DNA of 64,000 bases, taken from Anderseniella sp. Its GTDB lineage: Bacteria > Pseudomonadota > Alphaproteobacteria > Rhizobiales > Aestuariivirgaceae. Numbering within the stretch: position 1 is the first letter of the stretch; every line of letters starts with the position of its first letter. Shown here in pieces: positions 53,782-63,997 of the stretch. Made by a program: the position numbers and the translations under genes. The stretch is from the NCBI GenBank assembly GCA_028289645.1, contig JANQOK010000015.1:62001-126000 (forward strand), given 5' to 3'. The notes under the pieces are model-generated. The model saw nothing but the letters and a program-made list of their open reading frames with translations, was not told where the DNA came from and searched no databases.

Positions 53782-54648
53782 ATGAGGTTCCGGTATTTTG
53801 ACAATTTGCGTGTGTTCGCCATCGTGGCACGGCATGAAAGCTTCTCGTCTGCAGCCGAAGAGCTGCACCTGACCAAGGGTGCCGTCAGCCACCAGATCAG
53901 GCTGCTGGAGGCCGAGTTGCAGTTTGACCTGTTCAAGCGGCTGCCGCGCGGCATTTCGCTGACGCCGAAAGGCGAAGAGCTTGTGGCCGCCATCAGGCCG
54001 GCATTTGCAGGCCTGGAACGAAAAATCGACGAGTTGCGGTTGTCACAATCGCGTACATTGACCATCGGCGTAACGACCTATTTTGCCTCGCGCTGGCTGT
54101 CTCCCAGGCTGATGGATTTCATGCGCGCCCATCCGGATGTTCGCCTGCGCGTGCAGCCGATGATCGATCTCCTTAACCTGGACACCCAGGGCGTAGACCT
54201 TGCCATCCGCTGGGGCAACGGCACCTGGAGCGACGTTGAAACCGAACGGTTGTTCGGCTGCCCGGCCTGGCCTTGCGGCGACGCCTCGGCCCTCGATCAG
54301 GTCCGGAAACTGGGGTTGGAAACAGCCTTTGAAAACTTCACTCTGCTGCGCGACCGGGAAGACAGTACCGCCTGGTCACAATGGTTCCAGGTCGCAGGCC
54401 TGACTTACATGAGCCGCGCAGACACACTGATCATTCCCGATCCCAATGTCCGCGTGCAGGCAGTCATCGACGGTCAGGGTGTGGCGCTCAATGATATGCT
54501 CGTGGATAGCGAGCTTCGCGCCGGCAGCCTTCATCGGCTGGCCGACGCCGAGCTGGCCGACTTCGGCTACCATCTCGCCTACCCGCCCGACGCCATGGCC
54601 AATCCGGATGTGAAGGCCTTCGCTGGTTGGCTGAAACAGGTGGTCTGA
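53782..54648 (+). CDS. LysR-family transcriptional regulator
   Basis: A 288-residue LysR regulator with an N-terminal winged helix-turn-helix (NLRVFAIVARHESFSSAAEELHLTKGAVSHQIRLLEAEL) and a C-terminal ligand-binding domain with GcvA-like features (TYFASRWLSPRLMDFMRAHPDVRLRVQP). It is divergent from the GcvT-family gene and probably regulates it across the ~180-nt shared spacer. The ligand is unknown. Confidence 0.88.
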   Translation: MRFRYFDNLRVFAIVARHESFSSAAEELHLTKGAVSHQIRLLEAELQFDLFKRLPRGISLTPKGEELVAAIRPAFAGLERKIDELRLSQSRTLTIGVTTYFASRWLSPRLMDFMRAHPDVRLRVQPMIDLLNLDTQGVDLAIRWGNGTWSDVETERLFGCPAWPCGDASALDQVRKLGLETAFENFTLLRDREDSTAWSQWFQVAGLTYMSRADTLIIPDPNVRVQAVIDGQGVALNDMLVDSELRAGSLHRLADAELADFGYHLAYPPDAMANPDVKAFAGWLKQVV

Positions 54649-54701
54649 ACAACGCAGACTCATTCCATATCACTGTTCCGAACTGACAACCGTGCGTCGC
54701 C

Positions 54702-55676
54702 TCAAGGCGTCACGATAACCTTGCCGCGCACTTCGCGCCGCGCTATGGCCAGCAGCGCATCGCTGGTCTCTTCCAGCGGGTAAACCTTGTGGATGTGTGG
54801 CTTGACTTTTCCGTCGACGACCCAGTCCAGAAGCTGGGTCATGTTTGCCCGGTGCCGTTCCGGCTCGCGCACCAGATGGTCACCCCAGAACACGCCGACG
54901 ATCTGGCAGCCCTTGAGCAGGGCGAGGTTGAGCGGGATTTTCGGAATGCCGCCCCCCGCGAAACCCACAACCAGGAAGCGCCCTTTCCAGCCGATGGCCC
55001 GCAATGCCGGTTCGGCCAGGTCCGCGCCGACCGGATCATAGATCACGTCGACGCCCTTGCCATCAGTCAGTTCCTTCAGGCGAGTTTTCAGATCTTCATC
55101 AGAATAGTTCAAGGTGGCATCGGCGCCCAGCTTGCGGCAGAACTCAAGCTTGTCGTCGGACGAGGCACACGCGATCACCCTGGCGCCCATGGCCTTGCCG
55201 ATCTCGACCGCCGCCTGTCCGACACCGCCTGACGCGCCCAGCACGGCAAGTGTCTCGCCCGGCTGCATGTCGGCACGATCCTTCAGCGCATGCAACGAAG
55301 TGCCATAAGTCACGATAAGGCCGGCGGCGGTGACAAAGTCGAGCCCGTCCGGCATGGCAATGACCGCATCCCGCGAAATGGCGATCTCCGCCCGCACACC
55401 GCCCCAAACGGAATAGGCCATGACCCTGTCGCCAGGCTTAACCCCCTCGACACCGTCGCCTACCGACTTCACCTCGCCGGCAATTTCGGCTCCCGGAGAG
55501 AACGGCAGTTCGGGTTTGAACTGGTACTTGTTCTGGATAATCAGCGTGTCAAAAAAATTCAGGCCGGCCGCCTTGACCGTAACGACAACCTCGCCGGGAC
55601 CGGCTACGGGGCTTTCGATATCGGCCACTTCAAGGGTTTCCGGGCCTCCAAATTGCGTACACAGAACAGCTTTCAT
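54702..55676 (-). CDS. NADPH:quinone oxidoreductase, medium-chain type
   Basis: A 324-residue zinc-independent medium-chain reductase. The cofactor Rossmann motif is LAVLGASGGVGQAAVEI, and the N-terminal GroES fold has SPGAEIAGEVKSVGDGV. Members reduce quinones or other enones with NADPH. Substrate unproven. The ATG at 55676 begins MKAVLCTQFGGPETL. Confidence 0.9.
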   Translation of the reverse strand: MKAVLCTQFGGPETLEVADIESPVAGPGEVVVTVKAAGLNFFDTLIIQNKYQFKPELPFSPGAEIAGEVKSVGDGVEGVKPGDRVMAYSVWGGVRAEIAISRDAVIAMPDGLDFVTAAGLIVTYGTSLHALKDRADMQPGETLAVLGASGGVGQAAVEIGKAMGARVIACASSDDKLEFCRKLGADATLNYSDEDLKTRLKELTDGKGVDVIYDPVGADLAEPALRAIGWKGRFLVVGFAGGGIPKIPLNLALLKGCQIVGVFWGDHLVREPERHRANMTQLLDWVVDGKVKPHIHKVYPLEETSDALLAIARREVRGKVIVTP

Positions 55677-55885
55677 CGGGTCTCTCTCGTGGTGTGTTGG
55701 TCGCGGTGCGTCACATTACAATTACATCGCCGGATACCGGCCGCCAAATTACTGTCCAAATTGCCAAGCAGTTGTGAAGTCATTGACGGTCAGTGCTGGA
55801 AATTTCCAAAATTTGCATTTAGGTTACGGCAGGTTGTGCGCAGTTCGTCAAGCGGCGAGAACGGACGACGAGGCATTTCGAATTC

Positions 55886-56425
55886 ATGAAGGTAGACATG
55901 TTGCAGAGCAGTATTTTTAGAAGTTCCACCACGCTGGCCATCTCCGGTGTTGTGTGCAGCCTTATGCTAACGCCGGCGCTTGCCGAAGATCCCAAGTTCA
56001 TTGAGGAGTTCAATGACTGGTCTGCCTATTCCTACAAGGCCGGCGGCGGCCAGGTGTGCTATGTAGTGTCGCAGCCCAAGGATTCAGAACCGAAAAATGT
56101 CCGGCGCGACAAGGTGTTTTTCCTGGTCCAGCATCGCCCCAAGGACAAGGTCAGGTCCGAGGTGTCGACCATCATAGGCTACAAGTTCAAGTCCGGCAGC
56201 ATGGCGAAGGTTGATATTGACGGCAACGAGCTGACCCTGTTCACAAATGGCGACGGCGCCTGGGCTGAATCCGGGGCGGTTGACCGCAAGATCGTGGCCG
56301 CCATGAAAGCCGGCAAGACCATGGTCGTGACCGGCACCTCATCACGCGGCACCGTCACCACCGACCGCTATTCCCTGTCCGGCATCACCGCTGCCATGGG
56401 CAAGATCGACAGCATCTGCAAATAG
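55886..56425 (+). CDS. invasion-associated locus B (IalB) family protein
   Basis: A 179-residue exported protein. A signal peptide is likely (hydrophobic stretch TTLAISGVVCSLMLTPALA, cleaved before EDPKF). The mature part has WSAYSYKAGGGQVCYVVSQPKDSEP and two widely spaced Cys that may form a disulfide, typical of the IalB family, whose function in free-living alphaproteobacteria is unclear. Starts at 55886 and 55898 both fit. Confidence 0.8.
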   Translation: MKVDMLQSSIFRSSTTLAISGVVCSLMLTPALAEDPKFIEEFNDWSAYSYKAGGGQVCYVVSQPKDSEPKNVRRDKVFFLVQHRPKDKVRSEVSTIIGYKFKSGSMAKVDIDGNELTLFTNGDGAWAESGAVDRKIVAAMKAGKTMVVTGTSSRGTVTTDRYSLSGITAAMGKIDSICK

Positions 56426-56539
56426 ACTGATCGCTTTCAGGGCCTGCTGCAACTTTACAGGTTCGGTTGAGCCAGGGTTGCTTTTGCATGTATTGCAGGG
56501 TCTCGCGCCGTCGTCCGGTATGTGCTATTGACCCGCGCC

Positions 56540-57757
56540 ATGAGCATATCGCTGGACATAGATCATCGCGCCACAAACACCGCGCCTGGCAATGCACCTG
56601 CCATCGGGCAGCCCGTGCGCAAATCCCTCATTGGCCTCACTCAGCAAGATCTGATTGAGGCATTGTCGGAAACTTCAATTCCCGAAAAACAGCGTCGCAT
56701 GCGGGCATCCCAGTTGTGGAACTGGCTCTATGTCCGCGGTGCCAGTGATTTCGCCGACATGACCAGCATTTCCAAGCAGTTGCGCAGCGACCTGGCGGAT
56801 CAGTTCGACATCTCGAGGCTGGAGATCGTCACCGAGCAGATATCAAGCGACGGCACCCGCAAATGGCTGCTGCGGCTGCCTGCCGACGAGCTCGGCCGTC
56901 GTCACGAGGTCGAGACCGTCTACATTCCCGAAGAAGACCGCGGCACCTTGTGCATTTCCAGCCAGGTCGGCTGCACCCTGACCTGCACGTTCTGCCACAC
57001 CGGCACCCAGACTCTGGTCCGGAATCTGACCGCCGGCGAGATCGCCGGGCAGGTACTTGTGGCCCGCGATCGTCTCGGTGAATGGCCACACCTTATCGAG
57101 CATGCTGAGAATGCGCCGGCCAGCGGACGCTTCATCACCAATGTTGTGCTGATGGGAATGGGAGAGCCGCTGTACAATTTCGACAATGTACGCGACGCGG
57201 TTGATGTCATTTCCCACGGCGATGGACTGTCGGTGTCCAAGCGCAGGATTACCCTGTCCACTTCCGGGGTTGTGCCGGAAATCGTTCGCGCCGGTGAAGA
57301 GATCGGCACCATGCTGGCAATTTCGCTGCATGGCACAACAGACCAGATCCGCAATGAGCTGGTCCCGCTCAACAAGAAGTATCCGATCAGCGAGTTGCTC
57401 GGCGCCTGCCGCAACTATCCCGGCCTGTCCAACGCCAGACGAATTACCTTTGAGTATGTGATGATCAAGGGGGTCAATGACACGGCTGAAGATGCACGCC
57501 GGCTGGTTCAGCTGTTGAAAGGCATCCCGGCCAAGGTCAACCTGATCCCGTTCAATCCGTGGCCCGGGACAGATTACGAATGTTCCGACTGGGATCAGAT
57601 TGAGGTGTTCTCCCGCATCGTCCTCAAGGCCGGTTATGCGAGCCCGGTACGCACACCACGCGGACGCGATATTCTCGCCGCCTGCGGCCAGCTCAAATCT
57701 GCCTCCAAGCGCCTCAGAAAAACCGAGCGCGACGCACTCAAGGCTGTAGCCGGCTAG
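56540..57757 (+). CDS. rlmN: 23S rRNA/tRNA (adenine-C2)-methyltransferase
   Basis: A radical-SAM enzyme of 405 residues methylating 23S rRNA A2503 and tRNA A37. The cluster motif CxxxCxxC is Cys145, Cys149 and Cys152 ([12 protein letters not shown]), and the C-terminal Cys382 (LAACGQL) is the second Cys used in the ping-pong mechanism. I choose the ATG at 56540; a GTG at 56522 adds six residues. It is convergent with the isomerase gene. Confidence 0.95.
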   Translation: MSISLDIDHRATNTAPGNAPAIGQPVRKSLIGLTQQDLIEALSETSIPEKQRRMRASQLWNWLYVRGASDFADMTSISKQLRSDLADQFDISRLEIVTEQISSDGTRKWLLRLPADELGRRHEVETVYIPEEDRGTLCISSQVGCTLTCTFCHTGTQTLVRNLTAGEIAGQVLVARDRLGEWPHLIEHAENAPASGRFITNVVLMGMGEPLYNFDNVRDAVDVISHGDGLSVSKRRITLSTSGVVPEIVRAGEEIGTMLAISLHGTTDQIRNELVPLNKKYPISELLGACRNYPGLSNARRITFEYVMIKGVNDTAEDARRLVQLLKGIPAKVNLIPFNPWPGTDYECSDWDQIEVFSRIVLKAGYASPVRTPRGRDILAACGQLKSASKRLRKTERDALKAVAG

Positions 57758-57763
57758 CATACA

Positions 57764-58369
57764 CTATCGCCGCCGCATGACCCACTCGATCGCCTGCTCC
57801 AACCGGTCGTCGCCCCAGAACAGCTCACCATCCGGGGTGATGAACGTGGGAGCGCCGAAGATACCTTTGCGTTCGGCTTCCGCTCCGCGCTCGACAAGCG
57901 CTTTCTTGTTCTTGACCGTTACGGCGCGTCTCAGCCAGGCGGCCGGGTTGTCGACAAGCCCGTCGAGCACATTAAGGACGGTCCGCTTGTCGGAGATATC
58001 CTGGCCTAGGCCGAATTCGGTGTGAAACACCTGCCTGCAAAACGCCGGCATCCAGTCTTCATCGCGTCCGGCCATGGCAACCCTGGTGGCAAGCAAGCTA
58101 TGTTGCGGAAATTCTTCCGGCCGGCTGAAACGGAGATTGTGGCGTTTACACAACCGTTCGACGTCCCGCCACATATACCTGCCCTTGAGCGGATACAGAT
58201 TGAACGGTGACGTCGGCCAGTCATGCTTCTTGAACACCGGCCCCAGCAGAAACGGCATCCAGCGGACATTGATGCCGGCCGAGTTCATCCAGTCTTCGAG
58301 CCGCCCGGCCGATACATAGGCGTACGGGCTGGCGAAGTCGAACCAGAACTCCAGTTCAGAAGAGGTCAT
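57764..58369 (-). CDS. 2-hydroxychromene-2-carboxylate isomerase family (DsbA-like kappa GST)
   Basis: A 201-residue DsbA-fold protein of the kappa-GST/NahD type: EFWFDFASPYAYV with the active Ser, LGPVFKKHDWPTSPFN, and FGAPTFITPDGELFWGDDRLEQAIEWV. It probably acts with glutathione. True naphthalene-pathway function is not implied, as no degradation genes are nearby. Confidence 0.85.
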   Translation of the reverse strand: MTSSELEFWFDFASPYAYVSAGRLEDWMNSAGINVRWMPFLLGPVFKKHDWPTSPFNLYPLKGRYMWRDVERLCKRHNLRFSRPEEFPQHSLLATRVAMAGRDEDWMPAFCRQVFHTEFGLGQDISDKRTVLNVLDGLVDNPAAWLRRAVTVKNKKALVERGAEAERKGIFGAPTFITPDGELFWGDDRLEQAIEWVMRRR

Positions 58370-58497
58370 GAGATTGCGCCTCGGCTAAGCATATCCTGCG
58401 CACGCGTTCGCAACGTTCGCAAACGGGGACATGCGAGAACGAAAGACCACAGCGAGATATGTTGGATCGGACTCCATACCGATCACGATACAAACAT

Positions 58498-58526
58498 AAA
58501 GGCAGCTCTGGAACAGAGCTGCCTTT
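58498..58526 (-). terminator. intrinsic terminator after the L,D-transpeptidase gene
   Basis: A perfect 13-bp stem with GAA loop (AAAGGCAGCTCTG-GAA-CAGAGCTGCCTTT) lies 34 nt beyond the L,D-transpeptidase stop. On the minus strand the stem ends in CTGCCTTTATG. Confidence 0.75.
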
Positions 58527-58559
58527 GCAATGTTTTCAACCGGTCATGGAACCTGCCAA

Positions 58560-59177
58560 CTAGCTGACGATCACTTTGGCGCCGATCTTGACACGGTTGT
58601 GCAGGTCGATGACCTCTTCGTTCAGCATCCGAATGCATCCCGAAGACTGGGCGGTCCCGATGCTGGCCGGGGCATTGGTGCCGTGAATCCGATACAACGT
58701 GTCCCGGCCACCCTGGTACAGATACAGGGCCCGCGCACCGAGCGGATTGTTCGGGCCGCCTTCCATGCGCGCAGGCAAGGTGCGTCCGTACTGCTTCTTT
58801 TCGCGCTCGATCATCTCTTTCGGCGGGTGCCATGCGGGCCATTCGGCTTTGCGCGCAATGCGGGCTGAACCCGACCATGTAAAGCCTCGGCGGCCAACAC
58901 CGACACCGTACTCTATGGCCTTGTTGTCAGCCAGTACGAAGTACAGCTTGCGTTTGCGGGTGCTGACAATAATTGTGCCTGGCTTTTCGTTGGTCTTGTA
59001 GCTGATAGTCTGCTTGCCACGATACCTGCTGCGGCCGAAGAAGCTTCCGCCGGTTGTACTGCGGCGTCCGCCATTGTTGTTGAAGTTGAAGTGTGTCCGG
59101 CTTTCAGCAAGAGCGCCGGTCGTTGTGGCGGCCAGGGCGGCCAGGCTCGATAAGAATAAGCGGCGATCCATTTTCAT
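58560..59177 (-). CDS. L,D-transpeptidase (YkuD domain)
   Basis: A 205-residue exported enzyme forming 3-3 peptidoglycan cross-links or attaching outer-membrane proteins. The signal peptide carries a twin-arginine-like sequence (MDRRLFLSSLAALAAT). The YkuD active site is intact: His165 (YRIHGTN) and Cys181 in SSGCIRM. The start at 59177 has AGGAG upstream; an ATG six nt downstream is also possible. The gene is monocistronic with a strong terminator. Confidence 0.9.
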   Translation of the reverse strand: MKMDRRLFLSSLAALAATTTGALAESRTHFNFNNNGGRRSTTGGSFFGRSRYRGKQTISYKTNEKPGTIIVSTRKRKLYFVLADNKAIEYGVGVGRRGFTWSGSARIARKAEWPAWHPPKEMIEREKKQYGRTLPARMEGGPNNPLGARALYLYQGGRDTLYRIHGTNAPASIGTAQSSGCIRMLNEEVIDLHNRVKIGAKVIVS

Positions 59178-59271
59178 GGTCTCCTGTATGCATGTTCGTT
59201 TGAACAGTGATTCGATTGGGGAACACTCTACAATTGCCAGAGTGTCGATACAAAGGGTCAGGCAGCAGTTT

Positions 59272-59649
59272 TCAAAGCAAAAAACGGCCTAGAACTGCCA
59301 ATCGCTCGCGCACATTGGGAGCCACAAGTTGGGGTGAAAAATCCGTTTCGACCTGATGTGACAGGTATGGAAGGGTAATGACAAGCTGGGCCTTTAACCG
59401 TCCCCAGTCGTCACCGCCGGACCAGGCAGTGCCGGACCGCAGCACCGCCGTGCTTTCTTCAATCCGGGCACTCATGCATATGCCGGAGCACGCAGAATCG
59501 CGGTCTTCGTTCACCGCGCTTTCGTCAGATATGCTGATCGAGATATCCGACGCAACGGCCGCATCAACCAGAAGCCCCAGGCACGGCTTCGCGATCACTG
59601 CAATCAGCAGCGCCGCAACCAACATGCGTGACAAAAGGCCTCTATGCAT
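59272..59649 (-). CDS. hypothetical exported protein
   Basis: A 125-residue protein with a likely signal peptide (MHRGLLSRMLVAALLIAVIA, about residues 1-35). I recognise no domain. Two Cys lie near SACSGICMSA, and the C-terminus is LGRFLL. I prefer the ATG at 59649, preceded by GGAG about 10 nt away; a longer frame starts at 59802. Low certainty that it is a real gene. Confidence 0.5.
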   Translation of the reverse strand: MHRGLLSRMLVAALLIAVIAKPCLGLLVDAAVASDISISISDESAVNEDRDSACSGICMSARIEESTAVLRSGTAWSGGDDWGRLKAQLVITLPYLSHQVETDFSPQLVAPNVRERLAVLGRFLL

Positions 59650-59821
59650 GTGAGAAAAACTCCTCAACGTCCCGCCGCGTAATATTCCCGAATTTGCCAT
59701 GCAAATCAACAGTTCGTGGATCACCAGAACGTGAACGGCAGCCGGCGGCCGGCTTCGCACCAGGTTACCAAACCGCCCGCAGTCACGATCGTTCCGTGCC
59801 ATCCGAGCAACTGAAAACCGG

Positions 59822-61771
59822 TTACTTCCGGTTTTGCCGGTTTTCGATCAGATCGTCGACCACCGCAGGTTCTGCCAATGTGGAGGTGTCGCCCAGGCTT
59901 GAGAAATCGTCTTCGGCTATCTTGCGCAGGATTCGCCGCATGATCTTGCCGGACCTGGTCTTCGGCAAACCGGGCGAGAACTGAATCTTGTCCGGTGATG
60001 CAATCGGGCCGATTTCGCTGCGCACATGGCCGACGAGCTGTTTTTTCAGGTCGTCGGACGGCGACTGCCCTGCCATCAGCGTGACGTAGCAATAGATGCC
60101 CTGACCCTTGATATCATGCGGATAGCCGACGACCGCGGCCTCGGAAACCGCGTCATGGGCTACCAGCGCCGATTCAACTTCCGCTGTGCCCATGCGGTGG
60201 CCGGACACGTTGATCACGTCATCCACACGGCCGGTGATCCAGTAGTATCCGTCCTTGTCGCGCCGGCACCCGTCGCCGGTAAAATACTTGCCCTTGTAGG
60301 TGGAAAAGTAGGTCTGAATGAAACGCTTGTGATCGCCGTAGATCGTACGCATCTGACCGGGCCAGGAATCGGTCAGGCACAGATTGCCGTCGGTCACGCC
60401 CTCAAGCACGGCTCCTTCGTTGTCGACCAACTGCGGCTGCACGCCGAAGAATGGCCGCGTCGCCGACCCCGGTTTCAGATTGGTTGCGCCGGCCAGCGGC
60501 GTAATCATGATGCCGCCGGTTTCCGTCTGCCACCAGGTATCCACGATCGGGCATTTTTTCTTGCCGACGATGTTGTAGTACCATTCCCAGGCTTCCGGGT
60601 TGATCGGTTCACCCACCGATCCGAGCAGCCGAAGGTCCTTCAGTGATGCGCGATTCACATAGTCGTCACCGGCACCCATCAGGGCGCGAATAGCGGTTGG
60701 CGCAGTGTAAAAGATATTGACCTTGTGCTTGTCGCAAATGTCCCAGAACCGGCCGGCGTCTGGATAGGTCGGCACACCTTCAAACATCAGGGAAATCGCG
60801 CCATTGGCCAGCGGCCCGTAAACCACGTAGCTGTGTCCGGTCACCCAGCCGATGTCTGCGGTGCACCAGTACACCTCGTCCTTGTGGTAATCGAACACGT
60901 ACTCATGGGTCATCGATGCCCACACCAGGTAGCCGCCGGTCGTGTGCAGCACGCCTTTTGGTGTGCCGGTGGATCCGGATGTGTACAGTATGAACAGCGG
61001 ATCTTCCGCCTTCATTTTTTCCGGCGGACACACCGGCTTGGCAGCCACCATCGCCGAGTGGTACCAGACGTCGCGGCCCTCGACCCATCCGATCTTGCCG
61101 CCGGTGCGGCGCACGACCAGCACTTTCTTGACCTTGAAGCCGGCCTTGGTGGAAATTGCGATGGCCTTGTCGGTGTTGGCTTTCAGCGGGATCGGCCTGC
61201 CGCCGCGCAAGCCTTCATCGGCGGTGATGACGAAGTTCGACTTGCAGTCGACGATCCTGCCTGCCAGAGCATCGGGAGAAAACCCGGCAAACACAATCGA
61301 ATGAATCGCCCCGATGCGCGCGCAGGCGAGTATGGCATAAGCCGCCTCCGGGATCATCGGCATGTAGATGGTGACGCGATCACCCTTCTTCACGCCGTTG
61401 GCCTTCATCACATTGGACAGCCGGCATACCTGCTCATAGAGCTCGTTGTAGGTGATCTTCTTGTCGTCAAACGGATTGTCACCCTCCCAGATGATGGCTG
61501 TCTGGGTGCCGCGCTTTTTCAGGTGACGGTCAATGCAGTTGTAGCACACATTGGTCACGCCATCTTCGAACCATTTGATCGATACATTGCCGGAGTAATT
61601 GGTGTTCTTGACTTTCTTGTAGGGCTTGAACCAGTCAATGCGCTTGCCATGCTTGCCCCAGAACTTGTCGGGGTCCTTGACCGACTGCTTGTACATTTTC
61701 AGGTAGCCGTCATTGTCGATGAGGGCATTCTTCTTCCAGGCGGCCTGGACTTTGTATGTTTTTCCTGACAT
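59822..61771 (-). CDS. acs: acetyl-CoA synthetase
   Basis: An AMP-forming acetate-CoA ligase of 649 residues. It has the adenylate motif [24 protein letters not shown] and the catalytic Lys609 in [10 protein letters not shown], a site commonly regulated by acetylation. It supplies acetyl-CoA to PHB synthesis and the ethylmalonyl-CoA pathway. I use the ATG at 61771 (MSGKTYKVQ); a longer frame begins at 61792. Confidence 0.95.
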   Translation of the reverse strand: MSGKTYKVQAAWKKNALIDNDGYLKMYKQSVKDPDKFWGKHGKRIDWFKPYKKVKNTNYSGNVSIKWFEDGVTNVCYNCIDRHLKKRGTQTAIIWEGDNPFDDKKITYNELYEQVCRLSNVMKANGVKKGDRVTIYMPMIPEAAYAILACARIGAIHSIVFAGFSPDALAGRIVDCKSNFVITADEGLRGGRPIPLKANTDKAIAISTKAGFKVKKVLVVRRTGGKIGWVEGRDVWYHSAMVAAKPVCPPEKMKAEDPLFILYTSGSTGTPKGVLHTTGGYLVWASMTHEYVFDYHKDEVYWCTADIGWVTGHSYVVYGPLANGAISLMFEGVPTYPDAGRFWDICDKHKVNIFYTAPTAIRALMGAGDDYVNRASLKDLRLLGSVGEPINPEAWEWYYNIVGKKKCPIVDTWWQTETGGIMITPLAGATNLKPGSATRPFFGVQPQLVDNEGAVLEGVTDGNLCLTDSWPGQMRTIYGDHKRFIQTYFSTYKGKYFTGDGCRRDKDGYYWITGRVDDVINVSGHRMGTAEVESALVAHDAVSEAAVVGYPHDIKGQGIYCYVTLMAGQSPSDDLKKQLVGHVRSEIGPIASPDKIQFSPGLPKTRSGKIMRRILRKIAEDDFSSLGDTSTLAEPAVVDDLIENRQNRK

Positions 61772-61889
61772 CAGCACTATTCTCCCTACCAAGTCATATG
61801 CATGCGCGAAATTTTGCGCATTATGCGAACTAGCTTGCCCGAGGGCAATGCGTCTTCCGTTCTAGATGAAACTCGACTTTTGACCGGTG

Positions 61890-62543
61890 TCAGGCAAGCC
61901 GCCAGACCTGGCTGTCCTTGATCTCGGCATCCTCCAGATCACGGGTGACCGGCACCTGGTACGACGCACACGAAACCAGCCTGTCGCGCGGCAGGTACGA
62001 TCTGCCGGGATCGCCTATCAGGACGTCCGTTCCCTGTTCGCCCGCCTTTTCCAGCCAGGCCATAAGCCTGTCTGCCACGGGCTTTTCGTAAAACAGGTCA
62101 CCGACCAGAACGACCTCAACATCCGGCGGAGATGTGTCCAGCAGGTCTTCACCGCATGCCGCGACATCGACCTTGTTGACCCCGGCATTGATGCGAACCG
62201 CTGCCAGTGCAAAATCATCTATGTCAGCAGCCAAGACACATGCCGCTCCCGCCCTGCGCGCCGCTATCGCGACCAGGCCCGAGCCCGCCGCGAGGTCCAG
62301 CACAGTCCTGCCGGCTACGGCTACAGGGTTGTCGAGAATGTAGCGGGCAAGCGCCTGACCGCCCGCCCAGGCAAATGCCCAGAACGGCGGCGGCAGCCCC
62401 ATCTCGCCCAGCTCTTCTTCCGTTTTCTGCCACAACGGCACAGCTTCATGGGCAATATGCAGAGAGATCTCCGGCACCAGCGGTACCGGCATCAACCGTG
62501 TGTTGCGGACAATGAAGTCCTGCCGGTCGACGACACCGCTCAC
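61890..62543 (-). CDS. class I methyltransferase, ETF-beta lysine methyltransferase-like
   Basis: A 217-residue protein. SAM motif I is VLDLAAGSGLVAIAA, followed by AADIDDFALAAVRINA and a VLVGDLFYEKP stretch; the pattern FWAFAWAGGQALARYI is typical of the ETFBKMT-like protein-lysine methyltransferases found in alphaproteobacteria. A role in modifying electron-transfer flavoprotein is inferred. The GTG at 62543 overlaps the EVE-gene stop by 4 nt (GTGA), which implies coupling; an ATG at 62594 lies inside that gene. Confidence 0.78.
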   Translation of the reverse strand: MSGVVDRQDFIVRNTRLMPVPLVPEISLHIAHEAVPLWQKTEEELGEMGLPPPFWAFAWAGGQALARYILDNPVAVAGRTVLDLAAGSGLVAIAARRAGAACVLAADIDDFALAAVRINAGVNKVDVAACGEDLLDTSPPDVEVVLVGDLFYEKPVADRLMAWLEKAGEQGTDVLIGDPGRSYLPRDRLVSCASYQVPVTRDLEDAEIKDSQVWRLA

Positions 62544-62974
62544 TTGCTGAGGGGCGGTGATGTCAGTCCGCCCATGCGGCACACTTCCAGCCATTCGTCC
62601 AGAAGCACCGGCTGCACCGACAGGCGCATTGATGTGACCAGGGACATCTTTTCAAGCTTGGGATTGGCTTTCACGTCAGCCAGCGAGACCGGGTTCGGCA
62701 TATCCATGACGGCCTTGACATCCACACATTCCCAGCGCTCGTCATCGGTGGTGGAATCCGGATGTATGAGTGCACAAACCTCACAGATCCCCACCACGTT
62801 CAGGCCCTCATTGGAGTGGTAGAAAAAGCCCAGATCGCCCAACTGCATGGCCCGCATGTTATTGCGTGCCTGGTAGTTTCGAATGCCGTCCCACTCTTCA
62901 CCTGCTTCGCCCTTTTCCTTCAGCATGTCCCATGAGAATTTGTACGGTTCGGATTTGAACAACCAGTAGGCCAT
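62540..62974 (-). CDS. EVE-domain protein
   Basis: A 144-residue protein of the EVE (PUA-like) fold: YWLFKSEPYKFSWDMLKEKG, EEWDGIRNYQARNNMRAMQLGDLGFFYHS and ALIHPDSTTDDERWECVDVKA. EVE domains bind modified bases in DNA or RNA; function here unknown. It lies 18 nt downstream of gpsA and overlaps the methyltransferase gene by 4 nt. Confidence 0.9.
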   Translation of the reverse strand: MAYWLFKSEPYKFSWDMLKEKGEAGEEWDGIRNYQARNNMRAMQLGDLGFFYHSNEGLNVVGICEVCALIHPDSTTDDERWECVDVKAVMDMPNPVSLADVKANPKLEKMSLVTSMRLSVQPVLLDEWLEVCRMGGLTSPPLSK

Positions 62975-62992
62975 GATCCCTCTTTTCAGTTT

Positions 62993-63997
62993 CTAGTCAT
63001 GCTCGGGCCGCAACGGGCGCGACATGAGTTGTGCTATTTCATCGTCCACATTTGCGCCGTCGGTTACAATCCTTGCAACAGCTTGGCAAACCGGCATTTC
63101 AATATCGTTGGCAGCCGCCAGGGCACACACCACACCAGCGGTATGAACACCTTCCGATACCGCGCTTCGCGAGGCAAGGACAGCTTCAAGTTGCGCTCCT
63201 TTGCCAAGCTCGACGCCGAGCGAAAAATTTCGCGACTGGGTGCTTGAGCAAGTCAGCACCAGGTCGCCCAGCCCCGACAGGCCGAAAAGAGTTTCAGGTT
63301 GCGCGCCGAGTGCGCCTGAAAGCCGACGCAGTTCTGCAAATGACCGGGCCAGAAGGGCTGCCTGCGCAGAGGCGCCCAGGCCCTTGCCGGCACAGATGCC
63401 GACAGCTATCGCCAGCACGTTTTTCACCGCCCCGCCGATTTGCACGCCTTTGAGATCCTCCGACACATAGATCCGGAATGACCGGGTGCTGAGTGCATGC
63501 GCAATGGCCGAGGCCTGCCGCCCGTTGTCACCCGCCAGAGTGATGGCCGTCGGAAGGCCGGCGACCACATCGGCTGCAAAACTGGGCCCTGACAGTACCA
63601 GCGGCCGCAGGCCCGAGCACTCGGCAACCACATCGGTCAGAAACTTGTTGCTGTCACGCTCCAGGCCCTTCGCTGTAACGATCAGCGGCACTTTCTGGTC
63701 GATGTGGCTGCTCAACTCCGTGACGACCTGGCGCGTTGCCTGGGCCGGCGTTGCCAGGATCACCAGGTCACTGCCTGCTGCATCGGACATGTTGGCCGTT
63801 ACCTGCAAACCGTCCGGCAGCTTGTGACCCGGCAGGTACTTTTCATTCTCCCTGTGCGCAGCAATCGCCTCAGCCAGAGCGCCGGACCGGCACCACAATG
63901 TAGTTTTCAGGCCGGCGCGCACGCACATGGTTGCCAGCGCGGTTCCCCATGCACCGGCGCCGATCACACAGGCCGTGGAAATGCCGCTTGCACTCAT
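62993..63997 (-). CDS. gpsA: NAD(P)+-dependent glycerol-3-phosphate dehydrogenase
   Basis: A 334-residue enzyme reducing dihydroxyacetone phosphate to glycerol-3-phosphate for phospholipid synthesis. The cofactor motif VIGAGAWGTALATM begins near residue 11; LSGPSFAADVVAGLPTAIT, the catalytic-Lys region GGAVKNVLAIAVGI and LSGLGDLVLTCSS match GpsA. The start is 3 nt from the right edge of the window, so upstream signals are not visible. It leads the EVE and methyltransferase genes. Confidence 0.94.
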   Translation of the reverse strand: MSASGISTACVIGAGAWGTALATMCVRAGLKTTLWCRSGALAEAIAAHRENEKYLPGHKLPDGLQVTANMSDAAGSDLVILATPAQATRQVVTELSSHIDQKVPLIVTAKGLERDSNKFLTDVVAECSGLRPLVLSGPSFAADVVAGLPTAITLAGDNGRQASAIAHALSTRSFRIYVSEDLKGVQIGGAVKNVLAIAVGICAGKGLGASAQAALLARSFAELRRLSGALGAQPETLFGLSGLGDLVLTCSSTQSRNFSLGVELGKGAQLEAVLASRSAVSEGVHTAGVVCALAAANDIEMPVCQAVARIVTDGANVDDEIAQLMSRPLRPEHD

